The notes under the pieces were generated by a model, which worked only from the letters and a program-made list of their open reading frames with translations, was not told the origin of the DNA and made no database searches. Of a DNA stretch of 64,000 nt, positions 1 through 11,730 are shown piece after piece. This DNA is from Anthoceros angustus. Lineage: Eukaryota; Streptophyta; Anthocerotopsida; Anthocerotales; Anthocerotaceae. The stretch covers positions 43,082 to 107,081 of the forward strand of contig VJWM01000303.1 of assembly GCA_010909165.1 (NCBI GenBank). Direction: 5' to 3'. Each line of letters begins with the position of its first letter. The stretch's first letter is position 1. The position numbers were made by a program, and so were the translations under genes.

Positions 1-730
1 TCCGGAAAGTCGGGTGAGATCGACAGTGAATCGCCCAATCTTGACCGTGCGTTCCCTGTCCCTCCTTCCAACAAGCTGCCCATCGACGTGTTTAATTCTA
101 TGAGGAGGGGTCTGTGGCCCGTGGTGAGGTCTGTGGCACAGGAAAAGGGAGAGAGCGGGTATACATGTGCGGTGAGAGGTTCTCGGAAGAAGAGGGTGAG
201 TATCTTTGTGGTAAGGAAATTGTGGTTGCGTTTGAGGAAGCGGAGTAATAGAAAGAGGGGAGCGAGTGAGATCGGTGGGGTCGACCGGGCGAGTCGTCAT
301 GATTCACGATCAGTGCCTAATTCCGGGAAGTTCGAGCACGGACCCCCTAGGAGTGAATTAGAGTAGATGTGTGTGTGCGTGTGTGTGTGTGGGGAAGACG
401 ACCCTCGGAGACCCCGTCCAGGCCGGGGTGGCCGGTGAGTAGTCACAGCAGCGCGCGCTCTGGCGGGGCGCCCCCGATGGTTGAGTCAACCCGCTGCGGT
501 GGCGGAACGCCACTCTGATGGAACCCCCGCGGCGGTGGGAGTCCTCCACGATGGTCGGTTCCGTAGAGTGGGTGGTTCGTAGGTAAACGTCGGTTGTGGT
601 AGGTTAGACACCGTAGATTAGCTCATCTTGACACAAAACCATTCCCTTGGGATCGAATCCTAGGACTATAACGACATAGAGAGGGTAAATGTGGCCTCCT
701 TGCGTCTTTGGATGCAAAACCCATTCCACA
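1..730 (+). repeat. LTR of gypsy family A, copy 1 (5' part outside the window)
   Basis: This is the R/U5 part of a long terminal repeat. It matches the reverse complement of the LTR at 22646-23562: both have a GT-rich tract, then a stretch with GGGATCGAATCCTAGGACTA (about 650-670 here), and both end in CCACA. The matching end lies at 730. The start is cut off by the window edge, judging by the 917-bp length of the minus-strand copy. No primer-binding site is visible directly after it. The GGATCGAATCC run resembles a tRNA T-arm, but no cloverleaf surrounds it. Confidence 0.7.
369..391. repeat. GT microsatellite inside the LTR
   Basis: An alternating GT run with one interruption. A similar GT-rich tract occurs at the equivalent place in the LTRs at 3562-4463 and 22646-23562, so it belongs to the LTR family. 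Confidence 0.7.
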
Positions 731-3561
731 ATGAGGCGGTGACAGTCAGCGATGAAGAGTGAAGAGGTCGCAGGGCTACCCAGTGAGTGTGCCGCTGAGA
801 AGTTGCTGGAGAAGAGTCCGAGGGGTCCGCAGGCGCCGCGAGTGGAGGTACCTGCCGGTGGAGCGATTGTTGAGAGGCGGAAGGGAAGAGCTTGCGGAGG
901 ACTACCGCGAAACAAAGCGAGTGAAGAAAATGCTGGAGGGGAGATTGAAGGGGCCAAGGCCACCTCTTGGTGTGTGTTGAGGCCCACTGTTGAAGAGCAC
1001 GGAAGCTCCCCTTGCTGCCTCACCCAAACCACCACTTCTTTGCTCACCACTCTCTAGCGATAGATTACTCTCAATCTCTCCAATCTTGCTATCCTTGTGT
1101 GTGCTCCCACTGCGAGATGGTGAAGATAGTGAGGAGGGCCGGGGATCTCAGGAGGAAACCTCCACCGGCCACACCACAAGGGAAAAGGAAGAAACACCCA
1201 ATTCCGAGTTCGAGTGTAGGCGCTCCAAATTTCACCTCGAGATTTGGAGGCGGGCGCTATCGAGATGAAGATGGAATGGCTGTACTTGGTGCACAGGTGG
1301 CACTTTGGTCTGAGTTCGGGTGTCTTGCGAATGAGAGTGACCAAGTGACGGCCAATTTCCGGAGGATACGGTCAAAGTCATCCACAGGATGTGGAAGGTC
1401 GACATTTCCGGGATCGTATTTGATCTGGAAGCCCACAAGGGAGGGATCATTCGCGATTCGATTCTCAAGAATCGATCCGGAGGAGGTTATGAGCTATGTT
1501 CCTCGACCAAGGAGGAAGTATGGTCAAGGCAATGGCTGGAGGATCTCTTTGTTCAAGGAGGTGGAATTTATTCGCCAAGATATGGCTAGGACTAACGTGC
1601 GAGGAAGGCGTGCACAGGAAATTCCCATTTAATGATGATGTATGAGATGTCCGGGGAAAGTTGGTGGATTGGGCCACCATTACATATGAGCAGTGCGGTT
1701 GCGGAACCATTTGGTGATGGAGGAGCAAGAATCGGTTTGTCTCTACCTTCCTCGTACACCTATATCGGAGGAGGAGGTTCTTACAGGTGGTGGAAGAAGC
1801 CAAGATAAAGCTACTCGGTGAGGGTGGTGGAAGGAGAGCCATCGGGAGGATGAAGAGCAGGCGAGAGGCCCTGGGCAAGAGGCGCCACCCCGCGAACCGG
1901 CATGAGGCCTCGGGATCGGGAACCCGAAGGGAAAGAGGCCATAGAAGCACCTCCTACGGTGGAAGGAGGAAAGGATCTGAGACCACCTACGGAGGTTAAG
2001 GATTGGTAGGCCCAACACCGGTGGTGAGTGAACCCCTACGGTGGGACCGGGAGGATGGAGGACCTACGGTGGGAGCTTTACCTCCTACCAAAGAGGTAAT
2101 GTGAGACTTGTTAGCTGATGGGCGGGTGGCAGAAGAACGCCGAGGCGTTGGTGACCTCGCACCAGCGGGAGGAGGCGATGGGAAGTGTTTGAGCAGGCAT
2201 CCTACAAAGGGTAGTTCTTGAGGAAGTGGCGCGGGATCTATGGACGCCCTAGTGGGCGTGTCGGGGAGGTGGCGAAGTTCGTCTTGAACTTGAGACCTGA
2301 GGAGGAGGAGAGGAAATTGAGAGCTCAAAACCACCTCAGAAGCAACACTCCGTGCTAGATCGGCGCGGCGGGATGACCACCAAGTTGGTGAATGTGTGGA
2401 AATGATTGACGGTCTTAGGCGGGAGGCAAAATCGGCCAAGAGGGCTGAGGAGTTGGAAGCGCCGGGGAAGGAGAAGGAAGTTGGAAGCTACCTAGCAAGG
2501 GTAGGAGGCATCGAGCCGACAGGAGGCGGACTCATCTGTGAGGCCAGCGGGACCTTGAAGGCAGAAGGACCTCCCTCGAGAAGTTAGTTGCCATGGAGCA
2601 GCGGAAGGAGCATTACAAGGAAAATCGACGGCTTGGTGAAAGAGCGACAAGGATGGGACAATGTGACCAAGGGTCACAAGAAGCTTTGCAGAGAACTTTT
2701 GGAGCGACGCAAGAAGGACGACCTTACCCACGCTATGAGGGGAGGCAAGGAAGCCGGAAGGAAGTTTTGATATGGCGATCTTTGGAGGTCTTGGTCATTC
2801 GAGGAGGCGAGCGGCCATAGTGAAAACATGGCGATGGAAGCCATGGAGAAAGATAAGGAGATTGGGAGACTTGCCACAGGTTGGAGGAGGCGGTAGTGGA
2901 GAAAAGGCCGCATTGGTAGGAGTGACAAATCGGTAGGGTGGGGCAGTCGTCATCCCACTAAGGGTCCGCATCATGGCGCACAAAGAAGGAGAGTAGTAGG
3001 GTGGCGACCTGTACAACAACCTCCTAGAAGCGATTGAGGAAGCCTACGGTGAGGAAGGCGAAAGCAGACCTCAGCACGGCCAAGTGGAATGGCGACGGAG
3101 GTGAAACTTTGAGTTGGTACAAGGAAAGGCGGTCTGGACATAGCGAGCAAGCAAGTCAAGAAGCACCTCTGGCGGCCGATGGGACCTCCAGGGGCAGTGG
3201 AGCTATCAAGCGGGGAGGAAGAGATTGATGGTAGGATGGTACCAAAGTTCCTACTCGGTAGGGCTGATGAGGAGGAGGAGACCCGGAAGGAGGGTACCTC
3301 GGTCGATGAAACCAGTGTGAGGAAGGAACCCCATAGCAGATCGAAGCGTGGTAGGGCAGAACCGCCTACCAGAGGCGAGGGCAGTGGGGAGGAACCTCAA
3401 GGACAAGCAGTAGGAGGAATGGAACCTCCTACCACGGTGGAGACCTACCGGTGGGGCGTGGCGGTGCTACGGCAGTCTGGTGACTCTGGAGGTGGGCAAG
3501 GCTAAGCGACCCATCGAAGGGAAGACATTGAAGGCTGCGAGGCGAGAAGCGTGACGTGGGA
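731..3561 (+). mobile_element. Interior of a short, probably non-autonomous LTR element
   Basis: This 2.8-kb stretch lies between two same-orientation family A LTRs. It has no recognisable reverse transcriptase, integrase or protease. The longest plus-strand open frame (1012-1632, 206 codons) is basic and of unknown function. Others (1787-1999, 3179-3505) are rich in Arg, Gly and Glu and contain P-T-T-V where the DNA carries CCTACC-type motifs. It could be the degenerate gag of a deletion derivative. CCTACGGTGGG-type motifs occur around 2030-2090 and 3430-3450. Reading it as the element interior is inference from the flanking LTRs. Confidence 0.4.
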
Positions 3562-4463
3562 TGTCGGTGGGACCTTTTCAATGGGGTTTTGTCCCAAGTG
3601 GTGCACACCTTGGGAAGTGTGAGTGTTAAGAGTGGCGGTATGAGCGGATAGGATATTCAGTCAAGGGTGGGGAGGAGGATGAAACGAGGGGGTGACAAGG
3701 TCCTATTGTTGGACTTGGCAAGTCGCCTAGCATTAAACTAGCACGAGTGACCAGTCGACTCCCCACCTATAAAAGGGAGGGTGGAAGAATGAATAAACAC
3801 GGACCTTGCTTTGCCATGCATTCTTCGTCTCTCGGCGCATCCCTTTGTGTGTGTGTGTGCGGTGGCCGTCGTCATGGCGGCGAGAAGGCGAAGGTGGGGT
3901 TTGATCGGAGGCCCTCGCGGTGGGTTCGCAGGCTCCTCCTCTCGTGAAAGATTGTTGTTGGATGTGCTTTGTGTTCTGTTGGTTGGCCTCTGCGGGTGTG
4001 GCTCGACTACGCTCGCGTCGGTGTTTGTACAATCGGCCGAGAGAAATACCCATTAGCCGTCACCCAGGCGGTTGTCGCAAGGAGGCGTGCAAGTAAGCGT
4101 TCTGAGAGTTAGATTTGGGATCGAATGAAGTGAGTTTGTATGATTGTCGTGAGCTATGTTTCTTTGAGAATGGTGAAGCGGTTGGTTATGGGTGTGTCGT
4201 TGTAGAGTGATTGATCGTTGTAGTTGGCATAGGAGAGTGTTGGGGTGGATAAAGGGAATCCGTGGAGGCGGCCGTGGGCGACCGCGCATAACACGTTTTG
4301 TTGCCCTGCGAGGACAAGTAGGCCGGGCGGGATGATGAGGCGAGAGTGAGAGGAGCGACTGCAAACAATCGAACCAAATCTCTTGGGATCGAACCTCGTA
4401 TTCAGCAATAGTGGATAGTGTGGCCACCGAGGCGGGCTCCGTGACCGAGGCAAACCTACCACA
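3562..4463 (+). repeat. LTR of gypsy family A, copy 2 (about 902 bp)
   Basis: It begins TGTCGGTGGGACC, similar to the TGTCAGGGCT start of the minus-strand copy at 22646-23562, and ends ACCACA. It has a TATA box, a GT-rich tract and the shared CTTGGGATCGAACC stretch (about 4380-4396). The distance from the TATA box to the LTR end (about 695 bp) nearly equals that in the minus-strand copy (about 684 bp). With copy 1 it encloses a 2.8-kb interior. Confidence 0.65.
3768..3775 (+). promoter_or_regulatory. LTR TATA box
   Basis: TATAAAAG within CCTATAAAAGGGAGG. The minus-strand LTR of the same family has CCTATAAGAAGGGAGG at the matching position (23325-23330), which supports it as the retrotransposon promoter. 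Confidence 0.6.
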
Positions 4464-5343
4464 GCGAGAGATGCCTACAAGAGTAGGTGTGAGGACGAGA
4501 GTGGCCACGGAGATTGATGATCTCCAAATGCGATTATCATAGCTTGGGGCTCATCTCCACAACAGATTTTGAAGGCCAACAATGAAGTCTTTGTGAGGAG
4601 GACATTAGGTCCTCATGATGATGACGGAAGGAGCTGCAGCAGTGCGGCCGAGGCCTCACTTTGATGAGGCCACGACATGGCCATGGAGGGAGTCCGAGGA
4701 GGAGGAGGAGGAGGCGCGCACCCGGGTAGAAGATGGTGCGGAAGGAGGACGGCCCGCCCTCAGGGGTCACCCTACCACGGTGGGTGACCACCCTACCACG
4801 ATGTCTGCCGGACTAGTGGTGAGCACCTCTGTGTAGTCGGACTGGGTAAGCAGCAGGGCGAGGAGCCTGCTGGGAGTCGGGCGGAGGCTGGTGAATGAAG
4901 GAGGGGTGGCATACCCGGAGAAGGAGGCGGGCGGTGGGAGAACCTGAGGAGATCGGGGTCAGGCCGACCGAGGAAGGGGAGGGTGAAAAGTTCCCTCACC
5001 CCACGAGCAAGAGAGGAGCCCGGGCCAGGAGAGGAGACTAATGCCAAAAGGGCCCGGAGAAGTTAGTGGAAACATCGGCCAACAATTGGGGAGGAAGACT
5101 CTTTGAGAATGCTCCAAGCTAGGTATGGACAAACCAAATAGGAGGAAAGGAGCAAGGAGGATTCCAACCCAAGAGACATCACCGATGGAGAGGAAGAAGA
5201 AGAAGGAGAGAGGGATTAGACTACCATGGTAGGTAGTCAGACTACCCCGGTAGTCTGCCAGACTACCGCGGTAGGGTGCTGATGGACGGAACGCAACCAG
5301 GCGGCGGAGGCTGAAGAAAAGGGTGCCTAAGTGCGCGGAGGGG
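4464..5343 (+). other. Unexplained interval between two LTRs, with acidic open frame
   Basis: This lies between the family A LTR end and the start of the family B repeat. A plus-strand frame at 4615-4836 has a run of eight Glu residues and two P-T-T repeats encoded by CCCTACCACGG-type motifs. Palindromic CTACCATGGTAG and CTACCGCGGTAG units occur at about 5222-5276, typical of LTR U3 DNA here, so the 3' part may be the true start of the next LTR. No known domain is visible. Confidence 0.35.
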
Positions 5344-6599
5344 GGCGCGATTGCTGGAGGATGAGCGGAACCGAGGCGCCGTCCCGAGGAGCAGGAGGAA
5401 GGGGCAGATTGGTACTTGCTCCACACATTAGGAAGACGACAGAATTTGGGGAAGGGACAGGAGCAAAAAGAGGGCGAGAGAGCCAATCCACAGGAGATGC
5501 GTCGCCACCCCAGCAGGATATGGACTAGGTATGGTCAAGGACCATAAATGAACTTGGAGAGAATAGGAAGGATTGGTGAGAAAGACTGACATCCTTTGAG
5601 GATGATCTTAGATGAAGTTGCTAGAATAGAATTTACCTAGAATCAAGCAGTAGACTTAGATGCCAGGCCTTAAATACTGGCGGTAGGAAATAATAAAATA
5701 TTGGGAAAGGTGGCCTGCAACAGGGTCACCCGAGGGAGGTTGTATGTGGAAGGCCTCCTATAAGAGGAGGAGGATTTCACAAAGTAAAGTATCACGTCTT
5801 GCGCTTCCATACTCGCGAGTCCTTTGCCCTTGTAAAGGAATTTCGTGACGGCTGTGAGCCAACGCAGCGTCTGGTAGAGAAGTCGCGGTGGTCGGAGTGC
5901 TTGGTGGAGGCTTGCTCCTCAAGTGCCTAAACGAGTTGCTCCCCTTGTGAATGGTTGCTTTGTGAAATTGCTTTGCTTTGGGTGTGTGGCAATGCCTGTG
6001 AACTCTCGGCGAGGTTGATCCACAGGAAAGACTCCTGGAGGTGCTCGTGGTGTCAAACTCAGCAACCGCCCAAGGAAGAACTTGGTGGGCCAGGCCGCGA
6101 TTGTCGTAAGGGCAAGTCGAGCGATGGCCCAAACCGAGGTTAGAATAGGAGGAAGAGAAGGAGATGAGTAGAGGATTAGAGTGTAGGTGTTAGCGGAAGG
6201 CCACAGGCAGAGCCTAAGGGACGAATCCCAAATCGCAAGTAAAAGAGCGCTCCACGAGTGGAGGATTGGTCTTAGAAGTAGGGACGAATGGCGCGGATCG
6301 GGGTCCACAGGCGCGTGGTAGGCTCCTCGCTAAGGCGGGACCTCAATGGTGTCTTGTGTTGTAGGTTGAGAATTGGTAGTCTTCGGAGCAAAAGGTGCGG
6401 TGCATTGTAAGAGGAGTGAGTGAGGGCGCCTTGCTTGTTTAGAAGGTGAGAAGTGTGTCACTGCAGTGATCGGCTTCCACAAGACTCCGAACTTTCACAC
6501 GAGTCTCATGGGACGAAACCCAACGTACGAAGCGACAGTGGGATAAGTGTGGCCGCTAGAGGGGGAAGCCTCGGAAGCCCCGGGGTTTTCCCTCCCACA
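5344..6599 (+). repeat. LTR of gypsy family B, copy 1
   Basis: About 1.26 kb is homologous, same strand, to 57446-58620, with many small indels and one block of about 80 bp present only here (about 5405-5485). It contains a TATA box, the stretch CATGGGACGAAACCCAACGT, and ends in CCACA. Decayed gag follows, as expected of a 5' LTR. The real start may lie further left, because the left limit given is only where homology to the second copy begins. Confidence 0.65.
5759..5764 (+). promoter_or_regulatory. LTR TATA box, family B copy 1
   Basis: TATAAG inside CTCCTATAAGAGGAGGAGG. It is identical at the matching site of the other copy (57788-57793) although the surroundings have diverged. Confidence 0.55.
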
Positions 6600-8467
6600 T
6601 GAGGATAGCGGGATAGTTCTCATGGAGAACTGGCGATGAGAAGAGGTCTCCTATGCCATCTTTGCCTGATGAGGCCGTAGCCCTCATGGTGGAGGAACTC
6701 AAGCTAAGTTAAGAACGGATGGAGGATGGAGAGAGTGGCCGACCAGGCCCACAGAGGAATGGTCTTCTAGAGGTCTGGGTGGACCAACGAGTTGACACCT
6801 ATGCAAGGAGCTGGAGAAGGAGGGCAGTGTTGGCCTTCAGTAAGGAAGAGTGGAGAATTTAGCGGGAGCTCCAGTCCTACTAGAGCTCTATAGTCGGAGG
6901 AGATCGGTGACACAGTCAAAATGGAGCAAGAGACTATGCCCAACAAGAACGATGTCTTCATTGGAAGACACGGGACGATGTCCTTGGCAGATTTCAAGGA
7001 AAGTTTTGCTAGAACATTGCAGAGATGAAGCTCAAGTACAAGGACGAGCTTACAGCAGAAATGGCTTTTTTGAAGATGGCATCATTTCTGGCAGGAGAAT
7101 CATGGATGTATTATAGGAATTGAAGGAGGTGGTGCTCGCTGCTAGTGAAGCTCGATGAAACAAAAAGAAGGAGGTCATAGCGAAAGAGGAAGCTGTCAAA
7201 CCAACCAAGGAAGATGACTTGGAATATCTAGTGAACATCATGTTCAGAAAGTTTAAGAACATGTTCCCTACCTCGTCTTTAGAGAAGATTCAGGAGTTGT
7301 TGAAGTTTACCATCAAGCCTAACGAGCCATTGCAAACTGCTTATTTAAGGTTGAGGCAGTTGGTGGCAGACACTGGCATCAAAACTCTAAGGGAGGCAGC
7401 TAAGATCTTCATGGCGGCATTGCAACCTAGGCAACGAAGGAAAGTTGCCGATGCTGTCCACGCAGCATTTGGGGAAAAGTACAAGTTATTGGAGGTCTAT
7501 CAAATAGCTAAGAAAGTGCTGAAGGATGATGCTATCACTAACGCGTATTGGGAGGAACACATTCTTGTGAGGAGCAGCAGTGCCGGACATCAGGGAGGAT
7601 CGAATTATCAGCAAAAGCCAGCATATAGGGATCAGGGCCAAACCTTTGGTCAGAACAAGGGAGCAATAGCCAAGGCTAACAACGCGGCCGAAAGTCCAAA
7701 TGCCAAGTATGGCAGATGCAGAGGCTCACACAAGTCGTTTCAGTGTGATTATCGGCCTGGACGACCGAAAGGGAAGGAGGCCTGTAAGGCGTACAATCCG
7801 TGGGGACAAATTGAAGCAGCCTGCTAGGAGGCTCATCCTGAGCTCAAGCCAAAGGAGATGGCTGGGGCTAAGTTAGAAAAAGGCAGGCAGGTTCCCACTC
7901 AAAAGGTCAACATGGGACAAGTTGAGCAATTGCAAAAGGAGCTTGCTAGCATAATGAGTTGCACAGTACCAGTAGAAGAAGACTCGGACTATTTTGATGT
8001 GGAGGTCTACGCATTGTCAGTAGCCACAAGGCGCTCAAAGAAAAGGAAGGTCATGTTTGACCTCGGTGATGGAGTCACTGGCAAGGAGACGATGGTTCGA
8101 GAGTAGTTGAAGATGCTAGAATCATTCAGAAGTAAGAAGATGGAGGCAATGAAATGATAAAAGAGTCTAGCCCGCAGCCAAGTGCAGAAGCACTGCTGGA
8201 GAGAGCAATGCAGGCTCCAGTTGTCAACCTCAAAGACCGTGGTGGGAAAGGCTCTCAGTTCAAGAAGGTGATGCAACTTGGATTCACAAAGAGGCGGACA
8301 CAAGTGGAGCAGTGGCCGCGATGGCCACCTAAAGGGAGAACATTTGAAGCCTGGAGCAAGAGGTCAAGGTAGCCGACTTAGCCATGGTGATGAACAAAGG
8401 TAGAGAAATCACCTTTGATGGCTATGCACCAACCAACGTGTTGGTAGATACTAGAGCAGATCTGGTA
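6600..8467 (+). pseudogene. gag: Ty3/gypsy gag and protease, decayed and truncated
   Basis: Gag coats retrotransposon RNA in the cytoplasm, and the aspartic protease cuts the polyprotein. The best frame is 7219-7827 (202 codons), a basic gag-like protein with an imperfect Cys/His cluster near its end (CRGSHKSFQC and following Cys residues). A second frame at 7858-8106 continues it after a stop. At 8438-8467 the frame reads VLVDTRADLV, matching the retropepsin active-site loop V-D-T-G-A, but with Gly replaced by Arg, which should inactivate it. Several stops and frameshifts break the reading from 6600 on. Homology stops just after 8467, so reverse transcriptase and integrase are missing. The start is uncertain. 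Confidence 0.65.
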
Positions 8468-8593
8468 ACACGATAATCCTGGAAGGAGGTTAATATACGA
8501 ACCCCTTCCACACTTCCGAAACCCCCTTCACAGAAAAGACACCGTTCCAGAATTGCGCGTTATGGCGATTCCATAGTCAATTGGACCATGCTA

Positions 8594-8860
8594 CCCTACT
8601 AGAAAAGGGCAGCCTATGTTACACTTTATGTTAAGATTTGGACCCCTGGATGTAACACTCATGTTGCAATTTTGGGGCCATGTAACACTTTTTGGGCCCC
8701 TTGTTACACTTTGGCTTGGAAACCGCACTTGGTTGCAATCATGTTGCAATGGTGTTGCAATTATGTTAAGATGAAGTGAGAGGTGCTTTTTCCTCTCTCA
8801 AGAATGTGCAACATCTAAAGTGTTACAAGAGAGGTCTTGTAACACTTTTGTAGGCTTGGT
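8594..8860. mobile_element. CACTA (En/Spm-type) transposon terminus, one end only
   Basis: CCCTACTAGAAAA at 8594-8606 differs by one base from the CACTACTAGAAAA terminal inverted repeat known for many plant CACTA elements. Inward from it, short motifs recur in both orientations: TGTTACAC, TGTAACAC, ATGTTGCAAT and ATGTTAAG, up to about 8850. Such subterminal repeats are where CACTA transposases bind. I did not find the opposite inverted terminus in this window, so it is a fragment or extends in unrecognised form. The inner limit is approximate. Confidence 0.5.
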
Positions 8861-11348
8861 ATCAACCTCCTCCCCATCCACCATTTCCCTTTACTTTTGC
8901 CCTATTCTACGCAGGAGGGGAAGAAGAAAATTGCGAATCGAACGGGAGGGCGGAAGTTTCCTGTAGATGCATACGATGACGAATAGAAAGTGCCTAGATG
9001 GAGGCATAAGCCGGGCGACACCAAATCGCCTCCGTGCAGTACAATCTTGTAGAGCCATAATCTCACGGTGATGCATAAGGTGATAGGTGGGACAGATCTT
9101 GTGGGCCAGAAGCCGATGGCTATTGGTGACGTGGAAGACAACCGCATGCCGGTATGCTTCAAAGTAGGGGTATAAAGGTCGATATTTACACAAATAGTAA
9201 ATACAAAGTATCGTATCATGAATATGTATGGACGTGTCACAACATATATATACAAACTTCTTTTATATGAAATTGAATACGGCCGTATAGCACTTAAAAT
9301 AATATAGTACATTTATCACAGTAGATGATATGCGTACCGTATGAAGGATGTATTGATACAGGTATTTATATGTGGTCGTATTGATGGGCGTATCAGTGGT
9401 AACTACCAAGTAAAACGTGGTATTCAGCATGCCCATCATGAGTTATCCAGCGTTAATGGGTTTCGACAACAAGCTGTCCATTTGCCTTACACCTGCTCCC
9501 TCCTCTTTCTTCCGCCTTCTTGGACATTTTCCTCTTCCGTCCTCGTTCTCCACAGCTATCGAGCCGTGCCCTTGTCACTCGCCCATCGCCGCCTCCTCTA
9601 CTCCTGCCTCTTTTCCTCTTTGGCCTCCACCTTTATCACGGGCATTGCCTCAACTAGGGCTCCATGAGTCCATGCTCAAGATCCGAGAAGCAAGGTATGT
9701 GTCGGCTCAGTGTACGCCGCCCAGACTCGCCTCCTCTCGGCGTCCATGTTCTCTGTGCATCCCCCATGTCCTCCCCCTTGGCCTCCATCTGCATTGGCCT
9801 TTGCCGATATCAATCGCACTCGCATGATGCCCTCTAGTCCTTCCTTCTCCCCTCGACCAACCGCCTCATGTTCGTTCGCGCCTTTGCCTGCCCTTGGGCT
9901 GCGTAGGGTGATCCATCAGATGCTTCCGGTGGTCGTCCCTGCTCGAGCACGACTCTGCCCTCAACACACCTTCTTCCACGCCATCCAGCGTCACTCCATC
10001 TTATCCCGGCTCCACCTCCGCGCATGGTCACACCGGTGAGCACCCTCCACCTCTTTTCCATTATTTGCTTGCTGCCCACCTGACACAGCCCTCGTCGCCC
10101 TGCCTCCATTTACCCCATTCCCAGGCATGCAACTTCCACCAACCCTGGGCGATCGTGGTGTCGCGGGCACCATAATATCGTCCACACTGTCACTTGGTTC
10201 CTCCCTCCGGTGCCTCCCTCTTGCATGCTTCCTCAAGACTGTGCCTCGCCGTCTCCACTTCCCCGCTCCTTGTTCATCGTCGCCTTTCCCCTCATTCAAA
10301 GTCTCGTTGTGCCTCGCCCCCTTTGGCCTCCTTCCTCCCAAGCCCCCTTCCACGCCATCTGCATTCCTTGATAGCCTCTCGACGTCCACATCACCACCTC
10401 GTGCACCATCGTTGCCCCCCACCCCTTCCTTCCGTCGTCTCCGAAAGGCCACCATATCAGGATCCATCTCCAATTCAATGTCATTAAGCAAAATGGTCAT
10501 TTCCCTTGTTCTCCTTGCAATAGCCTGAACCTCTGGGGTCTTGTTATACACTCCCTATCTTACCTGCTGAAGGAACTCAGGCACAGAACCCCCACTATCG
10601 CCCCTTGCACGATTTCCACCCGGCCCCTTTCACGATTTCCACTTTCCCTTCTAGCAATCGCTGCCACCGCCCGGCCCTCGAAAGGTTGCCTCCCCTTGTC
10701 TCCAAGCTTGAACGCCTGCCAGCATGCCAGGTGCACCTGTGTTACCCTGTGGAAGACCACATGTACACTAACCCTCCTCCGAAGTGTCGGGATGAACGAT
10801 TTTTTTGTTTTTGGTGTGTTAGTGTAGTGAAGTGCTTTGGGAATCGTCCGGGTAAGGCCTTTTATACGGAAATGGTCCTTAGCCCATGGTGATAATAATA
10901 ATTTTTTTGGGTCCTTTAGTTTTGACCCTGGATAGGTAGGTCAGGAATAGAGTCCTTGGGTTTTGGTGATTTTTGGAATAAGAGGTGTCTATATATGCTA
11001 GGAATGCCCACAATATGCCACAAGGCAGTCAAGTGGGAGGTGGCTAGCTCCACCACAGTGGCAAAAAGACGTCTGAGACGGGAGTTTACAACCCTAGTGG
11101 CGGGCTCGGTCGGCATCGGAAGAAGAACACACCCGACACCGCGGTGTGAATTTCTAGGAGAGAGCATCATGGTGGCGAGCTGACAGGCAGGCGCCGCATG
11201 CAATGCGGGCCAAATCACCGTTTTTGGCTGCGGTGGCGGTAGCCGTCGATCAGTCGGTGAGGAGGAACCACGCGGGCGGGCGAACTCGCGAAAGGGGGAA
11301 AGAGGCGCTGAGGCAGGAGGACCAGCGCGAAGAGGAGCGGAAGGAGCG
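8861..11348. other. Unassigned region with a pyrimidine-rich block
   Basis: From 8861 to about 9410 the DNA is AT-rich with nothing recognisable. From about 9480 to 10760 the plus strand is strongly C/T-rich. The opposite strand has adjacent open frames at 10560-10760, 9991-10551 (186 codons) and 9834-10109, giving Arg-, Gly- and Glu-rich products without a known domain. The skew alone can suppress stop codons, so they may not be genes. At 11231-11348 a frame reads as alternating Arg/Glu (EALRQEDQREEERKER), resembling the charged part of a gypsy gag, directly before the Copia-1 LTR. Confidence 0.3.
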
Positions 11349-11608
11349 TGAAGATTTTATGGACTAATGTAGATCAATTAAACATTATAGAATAATTACA
11401 TTGTTGGATCAAGAAAGAAGTAAGTTGCTTATGCATGAAAAGACAACTAAAACTAAATTTAATGAAGCGTTGTATCTATTCACTTAGAGACGTAACCCTA
11501 ATGAAACGACACCATATCTAGTAAACCCTAGCTTATCATATCTTGGTAATATATGGATAACTTAAACCCCTAAACCCTAACTATGATATCAACATTGTAT
11601 ATCATTAC
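11349..11608 (-). repeat. Copia-1 3' LTR
   Basis: Read on the plus strand it starts TGAAGATTTTATGG. Identity with the right LTR continues to 11608, but the conventional CA end is at 11604, which leaves a three-base gap before the polypurine tract, exactly as in Copia-2. The telomere-like AAACCCTAA runs inside are part of the LTR and are shared by both copies. Confidence 0.9.
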
Positions 11609-11618
11609 TCCCACTTGT
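11609..11618 (-). other. Copia-1 polypurine tract
   Basis: CAAGTGGGAG on the minus strand, adjoining the 3' LTR. The identical ten bases stand at the same place in Copia-2 (25961-25970). This is the site where plus-strand DNA synthesis is primed. Confidence 0.75.
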
Positions 11619-11730
11619 TGTAAATAGTTAGATACGTCCCTTTGTGTGAAGCTCGTGAGATCGGAGTTGAGCTCGGGTTTTCAATCTTGGTTTTGCCATA
11701 TTGTGGTGGTAGAGCTTTCGCCCCATCTTC

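Noticed and set aside
645-675. T-arm-like GGGATCGAATCC suggesting a tRNA gene
   Set aside because: No acceptor, D-arm or anticodon arm around it, and the same text recurs within the family A LTRs at 4380 and 22720.
9417-9827. 136-codon plus-strand frame as a gene
   Set aside because: It lies in a C/T-rich block, has Pro/Ser/Leu-rich low-complexity translation, and overlaps other open frames on both strands.
11518-11580. Telomere-like AAACCCTAA runs
   Set aside because: They are part of the Copia-1 LTR and identical in the other LTR; no tandem array.
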